A stretch of DNA of 8,418 nucleotides from contig JAKBAL010000075.1 of NCBI GenBank assembly GCA_021809225.1, positions 1-8,418 on the forward strand, given 5' to 3'. This DNA is from Pseudomonadota bacterium. Lineage in GTDB: Bacteria > Pseudomonadota > Alphaproteobacteria > UBA9655. Every line of letters starts with the position of its first letter. Position 1 is the first letter of the stretch. The notes beneath the pieces were generated by a model that was given only the letters and a program-made list of their open reading frames with translations, ran no database searches and was not told the DNA's origin. Shown here piece after piece: positions 1 through 6,700 of the stretch. Made by a program: the position numbers and the translations under genes.

Positions 1-28
1 TGGCCCTACTTAATCCTTGAAACCATCC

Positions 29-586
29 TTAAAACGACGGCAAGTAAACCGCAGCCCTTTCCAACTTCGAAAGTCCATTATCCAAAAAAACCATGGTCTT
101 TCCCAAATCAGGACTATCATCCGTAAGCCAGGTTCGAAGGGTGAGAAGGTAAAGAGCCATCAACCCTTGCGCGCGCAAAATTCCAGCAATCCCTCGCGGA
201 TTTAAATTTGCGGCTTCCAGCATCCAAGTCATGGATGAAAATCCGTGGCAGGCCAGCGTCGGGGCATCGGTGGGAACGAGAGTCCAATCGTGCCAAAAGT
301 TTTTGATGATAGGCTTATAGGGGAGGGCGACATCGAATCGAGCCATAAGAATTTCGAATAAGGTGTCTTTGGGTGATAAATTTTCGGAAGAGAACGCTGT
401 AATTTTAAGAACTTTCTCATCAATTTTACGAAACAGATGAAGCATGATATCCGAAGGGGTTGAGAAGTGCTTATGAAAAACATCAAGAGAAATACCAGAT
501 TCCTGTGCTGCTTTTGCAAAGGTAAAGGCTTTCCATCCTTCCCTTTCGATTATACCCAAACAGGCCTTAAAGGCTTTTTCTTTCAT
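29..586 (-). CDS. TetR/COQ9-like helix-turn-helix protein
   Basis: This 185-residue protein has a TetR-type N-terminus. Residues 22-41 form the helix-turn-helix (TFAKAAQESGIS followed by VFHKHF), the usual TetR pattern ending in an aromatic-rich recognition helix. The C-terminal half is all-helical and ends with a DDSPDLGKTMVFLD stretch. From memory, this resembles the Asp-Ser-Pro/Asp...Thr...Leu-Asp pattern of COQ9-like proteins, which share the TetR fold. It could therefore be a transcriptional repressor or a COQ9-type lipid-binding protein; no ligand can be read from the sequence. Its ATG lies inside the last codons of proC (20-base overlap), so it is probably translationally coupled to it. 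A GAGAG stretch about seven bases before the ATG can serve as ribosome binding site. Fold assignment is good, function open. Confidence 0.72.
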   Translation of the reverse strand: MKEKAFKACLGIIEREGWKAFTFAKAAQESGISLDVFHKHFSTPSDIMLHLFRKIDEKVLKITAFSSENLSPKDTLFEILMARFDVALPYKPIIKNFWHDWTLVPTDAPTLACHGFSSMTWMLEAANLNPRGIAGILRAQGLMALYLLTLRTWLTDDSPDLGKTMVFLDNGLSKLERAAVYLPSF

Positions 587-1388
587 CTCCCAACTCTCTT
601 GCGCGGTTATATGCTGCTTTTATGGCAGATTCCATTATAGCATGAAGACCTCTGGTTTCAAAAACCTTAAGTGCGGCTGCCGTTGTTCCTTTAGGACTTG
701 TCACCTGCTCGCGTAATATGTTTGGAGGTTCATGGGATGTGTGAGCGTAAGTTGAGGCGCCCCAAAAGGTTGAAAGAGAAAGATCCATCGCTGTTTTCTT
801 GTCAAATCCCAGAGACTCGGCCGCAAGAGCTAAGGATTCAATCAGATAGAAAACATAGGCTGGTCCTGATCCAGAGATAGCGGTGATTTTGTCGATGTCT
901 TCATCTGATTTTACCCACGGGCACAAACCCAGTCCTTCAAAGATGAATTCGGCAAGTTTTTTTTGGTCTTTTGTGACTTGGGCGTTTGGTAGAAGGGCTA
1001 TGACACCCTCATGGATGCTGACGGGAGTGTTGGGCATAGCGCGAATCAAAGAAAGAGGTGGGGCGAGAAACTCTTCGTAAAACCTCAATGATTTTCCCGA
1101 TACCACAGAAATAAAAAGAGAATTGAAAGGCTTATAAAGGGGAAGAATATCCTCTAACATGAAAGGCTTGACCGCAAAAACAAGGATGTCTGGTTTTTGG
1201 GGGAGCAATTCTGGGGAAGGAAACCACTGAACCCGTAGATCTTCCAGAAAGGGGTCAACTTTTTCACGATGGGGCGCAATAACCCAGAAGGCCTTAAAGC
1301 GTTCTTTTGAATCAGGAAGGGTTAGCCATCCCTTGAGAAGAGAAGATCCCATAGCGCCACACCCAACAAGAGCAAGAACTTGCCCCAT
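567..1388 (-). CDS. proC: Pyrroline-5-carboxylate reductase
   Basis: ProC is a cytoplasmic enzyme that reduces 1-pyrroline-5-carboxylate to L-proline with NAD(P)H, the last step of proline synthesis. The 273-residue product is close to the usual 270. The Rossmann nucleotide-binding loop is at residues 9-14 (GCGAMG). Further family landmarks are AVKP, AMPNTP and ISGSGPAYVF. The P5CR signature LREQVTSPKGTTAAAL lies at about 225-240. The ATG at 1388 was chosen because the protein then begins MGQVLALVGCGAMG as in the family. GGAG sits seven bases upstream, and the ATG overlaps the upstream gene's stop by one base (TAATG). The frame is open a further 34 codons upstream, but that extension is ybjN sequence read in another frame. 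It is the middle gene of a three-gene operon. Confidence 0.96.
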   Translation of the reverse strand: MGQVLALVGCGAMGSSLLKGWLTLPDSKERFKAFWVIAPHREKVDPFLEDLRVQWFPSPELLPQKPDILVFAVKPFMLEDILPLYKPFNSLFISVVSGKSLRFYEEFLAPPLSLIRAMPNTPVSIHEGVIALLPNAQVTKDQKKLAEFIFEGLGLCPWVKSDEDIDKITAISGSGPAYVFYLIESLALAAESLGFDKKTAMDLSLSTFWGASTYAHTSHEPPNILREQVTSPKGTTAAALKVFETRGLHAIMESAIKAAYNRARELGDERKSL

Positions 1389-1891
1389 TATGCTTCTCCA
1401 TAGGTATCCAACATGGCTGCCATCAGGGCGTCCTGGGGGGTCTTTCCTCCCCATAGGACGAATTGAAGGGCGGGATAGAGGCGATCGCATTCTGTGACGG
1501 CGGCGCTTAAAATTTCTTCCATTTGTTCAATGGTGGCTCCGGGGTTGCCTCGTAAGGTCAAACAATAACGAAAAGCAGGGAGGACTTCTTCGGGAGAGAT
1601 TTCAAAATGCCCCAGTATCATTCTTGTATTTAAGGCACAAAGCAAAGTTTCTACGTGGTTAACTTTATCCAAGGGAATTTTAATATCAATCAAGGCACTG
1701 AGTATCAGACATTCTAAATCCTGGCGCCACATCGCAAAAAGGCGATAGGTACACCATCTTCCTTCAACTTCAGCCCCAATTTCACTTTCACCGGTTCGGT
1801 CATAATTCCACTCAAATTGGAAAAAAAGTTCTTCCAATAAGCTAATGGGTGAAGAATAGGGAAAGTAATTTTCCTGGGATTTGGATTGCAT
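1388..1891 (-). CDS. YbjN domain-containing protein
   Basis: The 167-residue acidic, soluble protein has no signal peptide. It matches the YbjN family (PF10722) in its pattern of aromatic and acidic residues, including FFQFEWNYDR near the N-terminus, GRWCTYRLFA, and a C-terminal helical part with Gly-Gly-Lys-Thr-Pro. In alphaproteobacteria a YbjN-domain gene is commonly found directly upstream of proC, as here. The molecular function is not established; the fold resembles type III secretion chaperones. I place the start at the ATG ending at 1891 rather than the TTG two codons earlier, because a GATGAG stretch lies eight bases before the ATG but only two before the TTG. It is the first gene of the ybjN-proC-TetR operon, and its stop overlaps the proC start. 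Confidence 0.8.
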   Translation of the reverse strand: MQSKSQENYFPYSSPISLLEELFFQFEWNYDRTGESEIGAEVEGRWCTYRLFAMWRQDLECLILSALIDIKIPLDKVNHVETLLCALNTRMILGHFEISPEEVLPAFRYCLTLRGNPGATIEQMEEILSAAVTECDRLYPALQFVLWGGKTPQDALMAAMLDTYGEA

Positions 1892-1922
1892 ACTCAAAAC
1901 TCATCTCTTGTTAACTTTAGAG

Positions 1923-1928
1923 ATCATA
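1923..1928 (-). promoter_or_regulatory. Possible -10 element for the ybjN-proC operon
   Basis: Read on the minus strand these bases are TATGAT, one mismatch from TATAAT. They lie about 30 bases before the ybjN ATG, at a suitable distance. No convincing -35 hexamer is found 16-18 bases upstream, so the call rests on one hexamer and position only. Confidence 0.25.
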
Positions 1929-1937
1929 GCGCTAATA

Positions 1938-1966
1938 TTGGAAAATTGCATCTGTTTTTATATTTT
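1938..1966 (+). promoter_or_regulatory. Candidate sigma-70 promoter for glnA
   Basis: TTGGAA (1938-1943) and TATTTT (1961-1966) are separated by 17 bases, each matching four of six consensus positions. The region lies in the divergent spacer ahead of glnA and is followed by a T-rich leader. I looked for a sigma-54 site, which often drives nitrogen genes, and found none with correct GG/GC spacing. In such A+T-rich sequence a chance match is quite possible. Confidence 0.3.
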
Positions 1967-2092
1967 TGCTTTGTCTTTTTTATTTTTTGATTCCCTCTAC
2001 AAGAAAAAAATTTCCATTGCGTTTCAGAGTTGACTACCTTAAATGTGGATAGCGGTGTGAATGCCAATAACCTTAACATCGTGAGAAATTCC

Positions 2093-3502
2093 ATGAAATC
2101 TTTTACGCCTGAGTTTATTACTGCCCTTATTAAAGAGCATAATGTGTCATTTGTTGATTTTCGTTTTACTGATTTTCGCGGAGCGTGGAACCATATAACC
2201 CTCCACGTGGATGCAGTAGATAAAGATGTGTTAAACGATGGCATTATGTTTGATGGATCTTCCAATGCGGGGTGGAAAACGATCGACGATTCCGATATGC
2301 AAATGAAGCCCGATCTTGGGACAGCCGTTCTCGATCCTTTTGCAGCCCAGCCCACACTTATCCTTAATTGTGATATTCTTGAACCGCTTTCGGGAAAATC
2401 ATATAGTAGAGATCCCCGAGGCGTTGCGAAGCGAGCAGAAGAACACCTCCGAGACTCTGGGCTTGCGGATACTGCCTATTTTGGTCCTGAAGCTGAATTC
2501 TTTATTTTTGATGACGTGCGTTATGATGTGAGCATGCAACACGGCTTTTATTACCTGGATTCGGATGAGGCAGAGCATAACACTGGCCGCATAGATCCCC
2601 AAGGAAATCTGGCTCATCGCCCGGGTGTGAAGGGGGGATACGTGCCCGTTAATCCCGTGGACCAGCTTTTTGATATGCGATCGGAGATGCTCTCAACTTT
2701 AAAAGAAATGGGGGTTGACGTTGAAAAGCACCACCATGAAGTAGCCCCTGCTCAACATGAACTTGGATTCAAATTTAATACATTAACAAAAACAGCAGAT
2801 CACTTACAAATTTATAAGTACGTCATTAAAAACGTTGCACGTATGTATGGAAAAACAGCAACCTTTATGCCTAAGCCTATTCACAATGATAATGGTTCTG
2901 GCATGCATGTGCATCAATCTTTGTGGAATAAGGGGAACCCCCTTTTTGTAGGGGATGCGTATGCCAATCTGTCTCAGGAAGCTCTTTATTATATAGGTGG
3001 ACTTATTAAACATGGGCATGCGCTTAATGCCTTTACGAATCCGACCACAAATAGCTATAAACGGCTCGTTCCAGGCTATGAGGCTCCTGTAATGCTAACG
3101 TACTCTGCACGTAATCGATCCGCAGCAATCCGCATTCCTCATACGCCAACAAAGAACTCTAAGCGCATTGAAACGCGTTTTCCTGATGCAGCGGCCAATC
3201 CCTATATGGCCTTTTCTGCGATGTTGATGGCAGGCCTTGATGGAATTCGGAATAAGATTCATCCAGGAGACCCTCATGAGGTTAATCTTTATGATCCTGA
3301 AGTTTCTCGGGGAATTCCCCAAGTTGCAGGGTCTCTAAGGCTGGCTCTTGAGGCCCTTGATCGGGATCGGGAATTCTTGAAGGTCGGAAACGTTTTTAAC
3401 GATGACCTTATTGAAGGATTTATTGACTTAAAACGAGAGGAGGCGAACGCTCTTGATCAGACTCCTCAGCCTATTGAGTTTAAGATGTATTATGGGGTAT
3501 AA
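2093..3502 (+). CDS. glnA: Glutamine synthetase, type I
   Basis: GlnA makes glutamine from glutamate, ammonia and ATP as a cytoplasmic dodecamer and is the main entry of ammonia into metabolism. From the ATG at 2093 the protein has 469 residues, the standard GSI length. Landmarks are FVDFRFTD, MFDGSS with Asp54, FGPEAEFFIFD, HHHEVAPAQHELG, the ATP/glutamate-binding DNGSGMHVHQS around residues 266-275, NRSAAIRIP, and RIETRFPD near the active site. Tyr400 in VNLYDPE is equivalent to the adenylylated Tyr397 of enteric GlnA, so control by a GlnE-type adenylyltransferase is likely. The frame extends upstream to a TTG at 2030 with further in-frame GTG codons, but those 21 residues have no counterpart in the family. 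The ribosome binding site at 2093 is weak (GAGA). No glnB lies directly upstream, unlike in many alphaproteobacteria. Confidence 0.97.
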   Translation: MKSFTPEFITALIKEHNVSFVDFRFTDFRGAWNHITLHVDAVDKDVLNDGIMFDGSSNAGWKTIDDSDMQMKPDLGTAVLDPFAAQPTLILNCDILEPLSGKSYSRDPRGVAKRAEEHLRDSGLADTAYFGPEAEFFIFDDVRYDVSMQHGFYYLDSDEAEHNTGRIDPQGNLAHRPGVKGGYVPVNPVDQLFDMRSEMLSTLKEMGVDVEKHHHEVAPAQHELGFKFNTLTKTADHLQIYKYVIKNVARMYGKTATFMPKPIHNDNGSGMHVHQSLWNKGNPLFVGDAYANLSQEALYYIGGLIKHGHALNAFTNPTTNSYKRLVPGYEAPVMLTYSARNRSAAIRIPHTPTKNSKRIETRFPDAAANPYMAFSAMLMAGLDGIRNKIHPGDPHEVNLYDPEVSRGIPQVAGSLRLALEALDRDREFLKVGNVFNDDLIEGFIDLKREEANALDQTPQPIEFKMYYGV

Positions 3503-3534
3503 TGTATCGAAATCTAACAAAAAGGTAAACGAAT

Positions 3535-3879
3535 TTGAAAAAGTTAGGGAAAATCCTCTTTCTTATTAGTTTCTTAAGCGAGGCAAATGCTGGTTTTATA
3601 GAAGTTTCTACGGGAGAGGAGGCGCGGCCTGGAACGATCGGCACTATTCGGCCGGATGAACTCCAAAAAGAAAAAGTGAAGGAATCTTTCATTGACCCCA
3701 CAATAATAGGACCCTCTTCTTCTAGCAGAAACGAAACATCCGCTTCTCCAGGTGCGGGGCGCCGATCTCTTGATTCACGCTATTTAGAAACGCAAATTCT
3801 TTATTCCGTTCCCAATGTTCCTTGGTGGGAGAGTTGGTGGCTTTCAGTCACCGAATGGGTGTTTGGGGCTGCTTCCTAA
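3535..3879 (+). CDS. Small exported protein of unknown function
   Basis: I do not recognise this 114-residue protein. It begins with a TTG, preceded at nine bases by AAGG; no nearby ATG would keep the signal peptide. Residues 1-19 form a short classical signal peptide: KK at the start, a hydrophobic core LGKILFLISFL, and Ala-Asn-Ala before Gly20 as a likely signal peptidase I site. The mature part is polar. It has a Gly/Arg/Pro stretch (RPGTIGTIRP), a Ser-rich low-complexity segment at about 62-75, and a Trp-rich hydrophobic tail (PWWESWWLSVTEWVFGAAS) that could insert into or lie on a membrane. It follows glnA by 32 bases with no terminator seen between, so it is probably co-transcribed. The intact frame, ribosome binding site and signal peptide support a real gene. 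Confidence 0.7.
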   Translation: MKKLGKILFLISFLSEANAGFIEVSTGEEARPGTIGTIRPDELQKEKVKESFIDPTIIGPSSSSRNETSASPGAGRRSLDSRYLETQILYSVPNVPWWESWWLSVTEWVFGAAS

Positions 3880-3893
3880 CAACACATTCATCC

Positions 3894-4280
3894 TTATTCT
3901 TTTGGCACGGGTCGAGGTTTACGATTTTCATCAATAGCCACAAAGGTAAAAAGTCCTTCCGTAACTTTGTGGATGCCTCCATTCTCAGGACGTCGGACCC
4001 AAGCTTCAACACTAATCTGCATTGAAGTTGAGCCTGTTTTTACGATATCGGCGTAGCAGCTGACTTCGTCTCCTACAAAAACGGGGCGAAGGAAAGACAT
4101 TTTATCGATGGCAGCAAGAACGACTCTCCCTTTAGAAGTATGGATTCCCATCGTTCCACCCGCCAAATCCATGATGGAAACCAACCAACCTCCAAAAATA
4201 TCACCACTTGGATTGGCATCTCTTGGCATAGCGATCATACGCAGAGTGAGCTGTTCAATGGGGGGTGGGGTATCGGTCAT
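3894..4280 (-). CDS. YciA-type acyl-CoA thioesterase
   Basis: This is a 128-residue hotdog-fold thioesterase of the YciA/acyl-CoA hydrolase group, cytoplasmic, hydrolysing acyl-CoA to free fatty acid and CoA. The signature is clear: MPRDANPSGDIFGGWLVSIMD at residues 18-38, with Asp38 in the position of the catalytic aspartate of YciA, then MSFLRPVFVGDEV, GSTSMQISVEAWVRR and a C-terminal FTFVAIDENRKPRPVP. Length agrees with E. coli YciA (about 132). AAGGAG lies nine bases ahead of the ATG, a strong ribosome binding site. It is a single gene, convergent with the small exported-protein gene (14 bases between stops). YciA proteins act on a broad range of acyl chains; the substrate here cannot be read from the sequence. 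Confidence 0.92.
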   Translation of the reverse strand: MTDTPPPIEQLTLRMIAMPRDANPSGDIFGGWLVSIMDLAGGTMGIHTSKGRVVLAAIDKMSFLRPVFVGDEVSCYADIVKTGSTSMQISVEAWVRRPENGGIHKVTEGLFTFVAIDENRKPRPVPKE

Positions 4281-4302
4281 AAGTTAGGTCTCCTTAAGAC
4301 AA

Positions 4303-4332
4303 AGTATAAACTAGAATTGATCTTAAAATCAA
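4303..4332 (-). promoter_or_regulatory. Candidate sigma-70 promoter for the thioesterase gene
   Basis: On the minus strand TTGATT (4332-4327) and TATACT (4308-4303) are 18 bases apart, matching four and five consensus positions. Transcription would start near 4296, just ahead of the AAGGAG ribosome binding site at 4295-4290, leaving a very short leader. Confidence 0.45.
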
Positions 4333-4473
4333 ATTTTTCAATGCCCCTTCTTAACACCCGACGTTTTTATTTATCTCTCGCTTTCATCTCACACTCGTCA
4401 TTCCCACGAAAGCGGCTATTCGAAAAAGCAAGTATTTTTGCGGGACGTTTTTTTGCTGCGTTTTTTTAATGCA

Positions 4474-4490
4474 ACCACATGTGGTAAGAT
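4474..4490 (+). promoter_or_regulatory. Palindrome over an extended -10 promoter
   Basis: ACCACATGTGGT (4474-4485) is a perfect 12-base inverted repeat. Its last bases run into TGG-TAAGAT (4482-4490), which fits an extended -10 element (TGn plus a hexamer with two mismatches from TATAAT). This would place the start near 4497, about 50 bases before the YfgM-like gene. There is no good -35 hexamer, which an extended -10 can tolerate. The overlap of dyad and -10 suggests an operator, but no regulator can be named. Confidence 0.4.
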
Positions 4491-4549
4491 CTCCCTTTAC
4501 CAATGAGTTGTCTTAAATTAAGGTAAGAAGCAGATAATGGAGTCGAAAT

Positions 4550-5209
4550 ATGTCAGATTTTTTTAAAGAACTTGAAGAAGATATTCGCGAAGAGCGTATG
4601 CTTAATCTATGGCGTAAATATGGAAACTATATTATTAGCTTAGCAGTGGCCATTGTGATTGGAACGATTGTTTACACAGCCTGGAGTTATTTCAAGCATC
4701 AAAGCAAGTTACAGGCACATGTTTCTTTTTCAGACGCTGTAAATCTTATGAAACAAGGAAAAAATGGGGATGCTCTCAAAGCTTTTCAAGATTTGGCCTT
4801 GAAGGGCGGAGGATATGGCAAACTTTCTCAACTTTATGAAGCAGCCCTTCTTCCCAATCCAGAGGCTCTTTATACGAAAATCTCTGAAGAAAATGCCTCG
4901 GATCCTGCTTTGAAGAATTTGCCGATACTGTTAAAAGCGTCTCGTGACCTAGACAACCCTAAAATCTTAGCTTCTCTCGAGTCCTTAACCGCGCCTAATA
5001 ATGCGTGGGCGCCTCTTGCGTATGAGCTTTTAGCTTTTAACAATTTGAAAAAGGGAGACCAGGTAAAAGCTGCTACGCAATATATCAAGATCTTGAAGGA
5101 GTCTTATTCCACTGCTAATGAGCAATTGAGAGCCAGTCTTATGCTTTCTCAGATGGATATCCCTCCTTACATGTTGGAGGGAGAGTTTAAGAATGGTACT
5201 CAACCATGA
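4550..5209 (+). CDS. YfgM-like inner-membrane TPR protein
   Basis: This 219-residue protein fits the YfgM/TPR_21 family. It has a short cytoplasmic N-terminus rich in Glu and Arg (residues 1-23), one membrane segment at about 26-45, and a periplasmic helical part with tetratricopeptide-like helices such as GKNGDALKAFQDLALKGGG and GDQVKAATQYIKILKE. E. coli YfgM is a periplasm-facing partner of the SecYEG translocon and of chaperones, next to bamB; the same neighbourhood appears here and in many alphaproteobacteria. GGAG lies seven bases before the ATG. Its last codons overlap bamB by four bases (ATGA), so the two are probably translationally coupled. Family identification rests on topology and gene order more than on individual residues. 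Confidence 0.82.
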   Translation: MSDFFKELEEDIREERMLNLWRKYGNYIISLAVAIVIGTIVYTAWSYFKHQSKLQAHVSFSDAVNLMKQGKNGDALKAFQDLALKGGGYGKLSQLYEAALLPNPEALYTKISEENASDPALKNLPILLKASRDLDNPKILASLESLTAPNNAWAPLAYELLAFNNLKKGDQVKAATQYIKILKESYSTANEQLRASLMLSQMDIPPYMLEGEFKNGTQP

Positions 5210-6492
5210 AAAAACAGTGGGGATGGGTGATTGCAGCAATGGCTCTTGCTGCCTGCGATGCTAAAAAAATACCAATTACGGGCACGCGCATTCCCGTTGT
5301 TAACTACGAAAACTCCGTTAGAGTTGATGAGGACACAAAAGACACAACGATAGTTCTTCCGCTCTCAGAAATGGGACGAGATTGGCAGCAAGTCGGGGGT
5401 GGGGCTGAACATACCATGGTGCACGCTTCTCTTAAAGACACACTTTCTCCGGAATGGACCATTTCCATTGGATCAGGAAATGGATCGGGACGCTTTTTGT
5501 CTTCACCCATCGTGAATGAAGGAGAGCTTTATGCTTTGGATACCGCGGGTCAGGTGACTGCTCTTCAGACATCTTCAGGTGAGGTTCTTTGGAGTATAGA
5601 TGTTTCTCCTGAGGGACACGGTGGGTCCATTATTGGTGGTGGCCTTGCCTATGGAGCAGGGAAAATTTTTGTAACGTCCCCCCAGGCGGAAGTATTGGCG
5701 CTTGATGCTAAAACGGGCAAAATTCTCTGGCGCCATTCAACACAAAGTCCCGTTCGAGCAGCTCCTACTTTCTCAGAGGGGCGTGTTTATGTCTTAGCGA
5801 TCAGCAATCAACTAGATGTATTGGACGCAGAAACTGGAAAACGCCTTTGGGATCATGCTGGCATAACGGAACATGCAGGTCTTCTTGGAACGGCAAGCCC
5901 AGCCGTTTCCAAGGGCGTTGTCATCGTGACTTATTCCTCAGGTGAAATATTTGCCCTTAAAACTGAAAATGGGCATCAATTGTGGACTGAAACCTTAACA
6001 ACTACACGACGCCCAGATTCTCTCTCTTCCCTCTCTCATATAAGGGCTTTGCCCGTTATTGACCAAGATAAGGTTATCATTATTGGACATAATCAGAAAA
6101 TGGCGGCTTATGACTTGCGTCGCGGCGAAAGGGTGTGGGAACGAAATATTGGTGGCACCCGTACGCCTGCCGTTGTGGGAAGTTTTATTTATATGATCAA
6201 TTCTCACAATGAGCTTTTATGTCTTACTCGTGATTACGGGCAAGTCGTATGGGTGAAAAAGCTGGACTCGGATCTTGAGCATCCTTACAAAGTTATTTGG
6301 GAAGGACCTCTTGTTGCTGGGAATAAACTTTATTTAGTGAATACAAAAGGAGTTCTCGTGGCTTTGGATCCATCTAATGGTGAGACCTTTTCAGAACGCC
6401 TGCTGAATTCCTCTATTTCATTGCCACCCATTGTGGCCCATGAGACCCTTTATATTCTGATGGATAGTGGAGAGTTGACGGCTTTTAGGTGA
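5206..6492 (+). CDS. bamB: Outer-membrane assembly lipoprotein BamB
   Basis: BamB is the beta-propeller lipoprotein of the BAM complex, which folds and inserts outer-membrane beta-barrel proteins. The 428-residue product has a lipoprotein signal peptide with lipobox LAAC and acylated Cys17. It is followed by repeated PQQ-like propeller motifs ending in Gly-x-x-x-Trp: GEVLW at 125, GKILW at 171, GKRLW at 211, GHQLW at 256, GERVW at 307 and GQVVW at 345. The 38-51 residue spacing is that of propeller blades. Each is followed by a hydrophobic strand and a 'G.vyv...ng.l.AlD' type turn, for example EVLALDAKTG. An Asp follows the lipidated Cys, unusual for an outer-membrane lipoprotein by enterobacterial rules. 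The start overlaps the upstream gene's stop; no strong ribosome binding site of its own is seen, consistent with coupling. Confidence 0.93.
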   Translation: MKKQWGWVIAAMALAACDAKKIPITGTRIPVVNYENSVRVDEDTKDTTIVLPLSEMGRDWQQVGGGAEHTMVHASLKDTLSPEWTISIGSGNGSGRFLSSPIVNEGELYALDTAGQVTALQTSSGEVLWSIDVSPEGHGGSIIGGGLAYGAGKIFVTSPQAEVLALDAKTGKILWRHSTQSPVRAAPTFSEGRVYVLAISNQLDVLDAETGKRLWDHAGITEHAGLLGTASPAVSKGVVIVTYSSGEIFALKTENGHQLWTETLTTTRRPDSLSSLSHIRALPVIDQDKVIIIGHNQKMAAYDLRRGERVWERNIGGTRTPAVVGSFIYMINSHNELLCLTRDYGQVVWVKKLDSDLEHPYKVIWEGPLVAGNKLYLVNTKGVLVALDPSNGETFSERLLNSSISLPPIVAHETLYILMDSGELTAFR

Positions 6493-6700
6493 TACCATTT
6501 CGCTTGTCTCCAATGAGGGAGTCAGACTTCGGACTCGGGGTGCTCACGTATTTGAAAATGACTCGTTATTTCATGGCTGCACCAGTAGTTACAAATCTTT
6601 CATAGAAAATACAAAGACGCCCCTTGAAATTTTTTGTTAATATATTACATACATGATATCTTATTTGAATTTAATTTTTATATTTTAGGGGTGTCATTAT
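6493..6700. other. 208-base intergenic spacer downstream of bamB
   Basis: No coding frame is supported. The first part holds a weak inverted repeat, GAGTC (6519-6523) and GACTC (6532-6536) with an 8-base loop, not followed by a T-run, so it is a poor terminator. A second imperfect dyad is AAATGAC/GTTATTT (6556-6571). From about 6600 the sequence becomes strongly A+T-rich, with possible promoter hexamers TTGTTA (6634-6639) and TATCTT (6657-6662) 17 bases apart. An AGGGG at 6687-6691 is the ribosome binding site of the next gene. Confidence 0.5.
6634..6662 (+). promoter_or_regulatory. Possible promoter for the exported PARG-like gene
   Basis: TTGTTA and TATCTT are separated by 17 bases, about 40 bases before the ATG. 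A competing pair, TTGAAA (6624-6629) and TACATA (6646-6651), has 16-base spacing. Both fall in a very A+T-rich tract, so either could be a chance match. Confidence 0.3.

Noticed and set aside
1..28. Start of another minus-strand gene after the TetR-like gene.
   Set aside because: The only ATG here (26-24 on the minus strand) meets a stop after six codons; the window ends too soon to say more.
1389..1490. Longer ProC N-terminus beginning at 1490.
   Set aside because: The 34 extra residues are Arg/Pro-rich out-of-frame reading of ybjN, and the Rossmann fold should begin a few residues from the start, as it does from 1388.
1938..1950. Sigma-54 promoter upstream of glnA.
   Set aside because: The GG and GC pairs are 8 bases apart instead of the 12 required, and no other candidate was found in the spacer.
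1924..2355. 143-codon minus-strand frame overlapping the start of glnA.
   Set aside because: It is antisense to well-conserved glutamine synthetase sequence and has no recognisable domain or ribosome binding site.
6519..6540. Rho-independent terminator after bamB.
   Set aside because: The stem is only five base pairs with an 8-base loop and no T-run follows.
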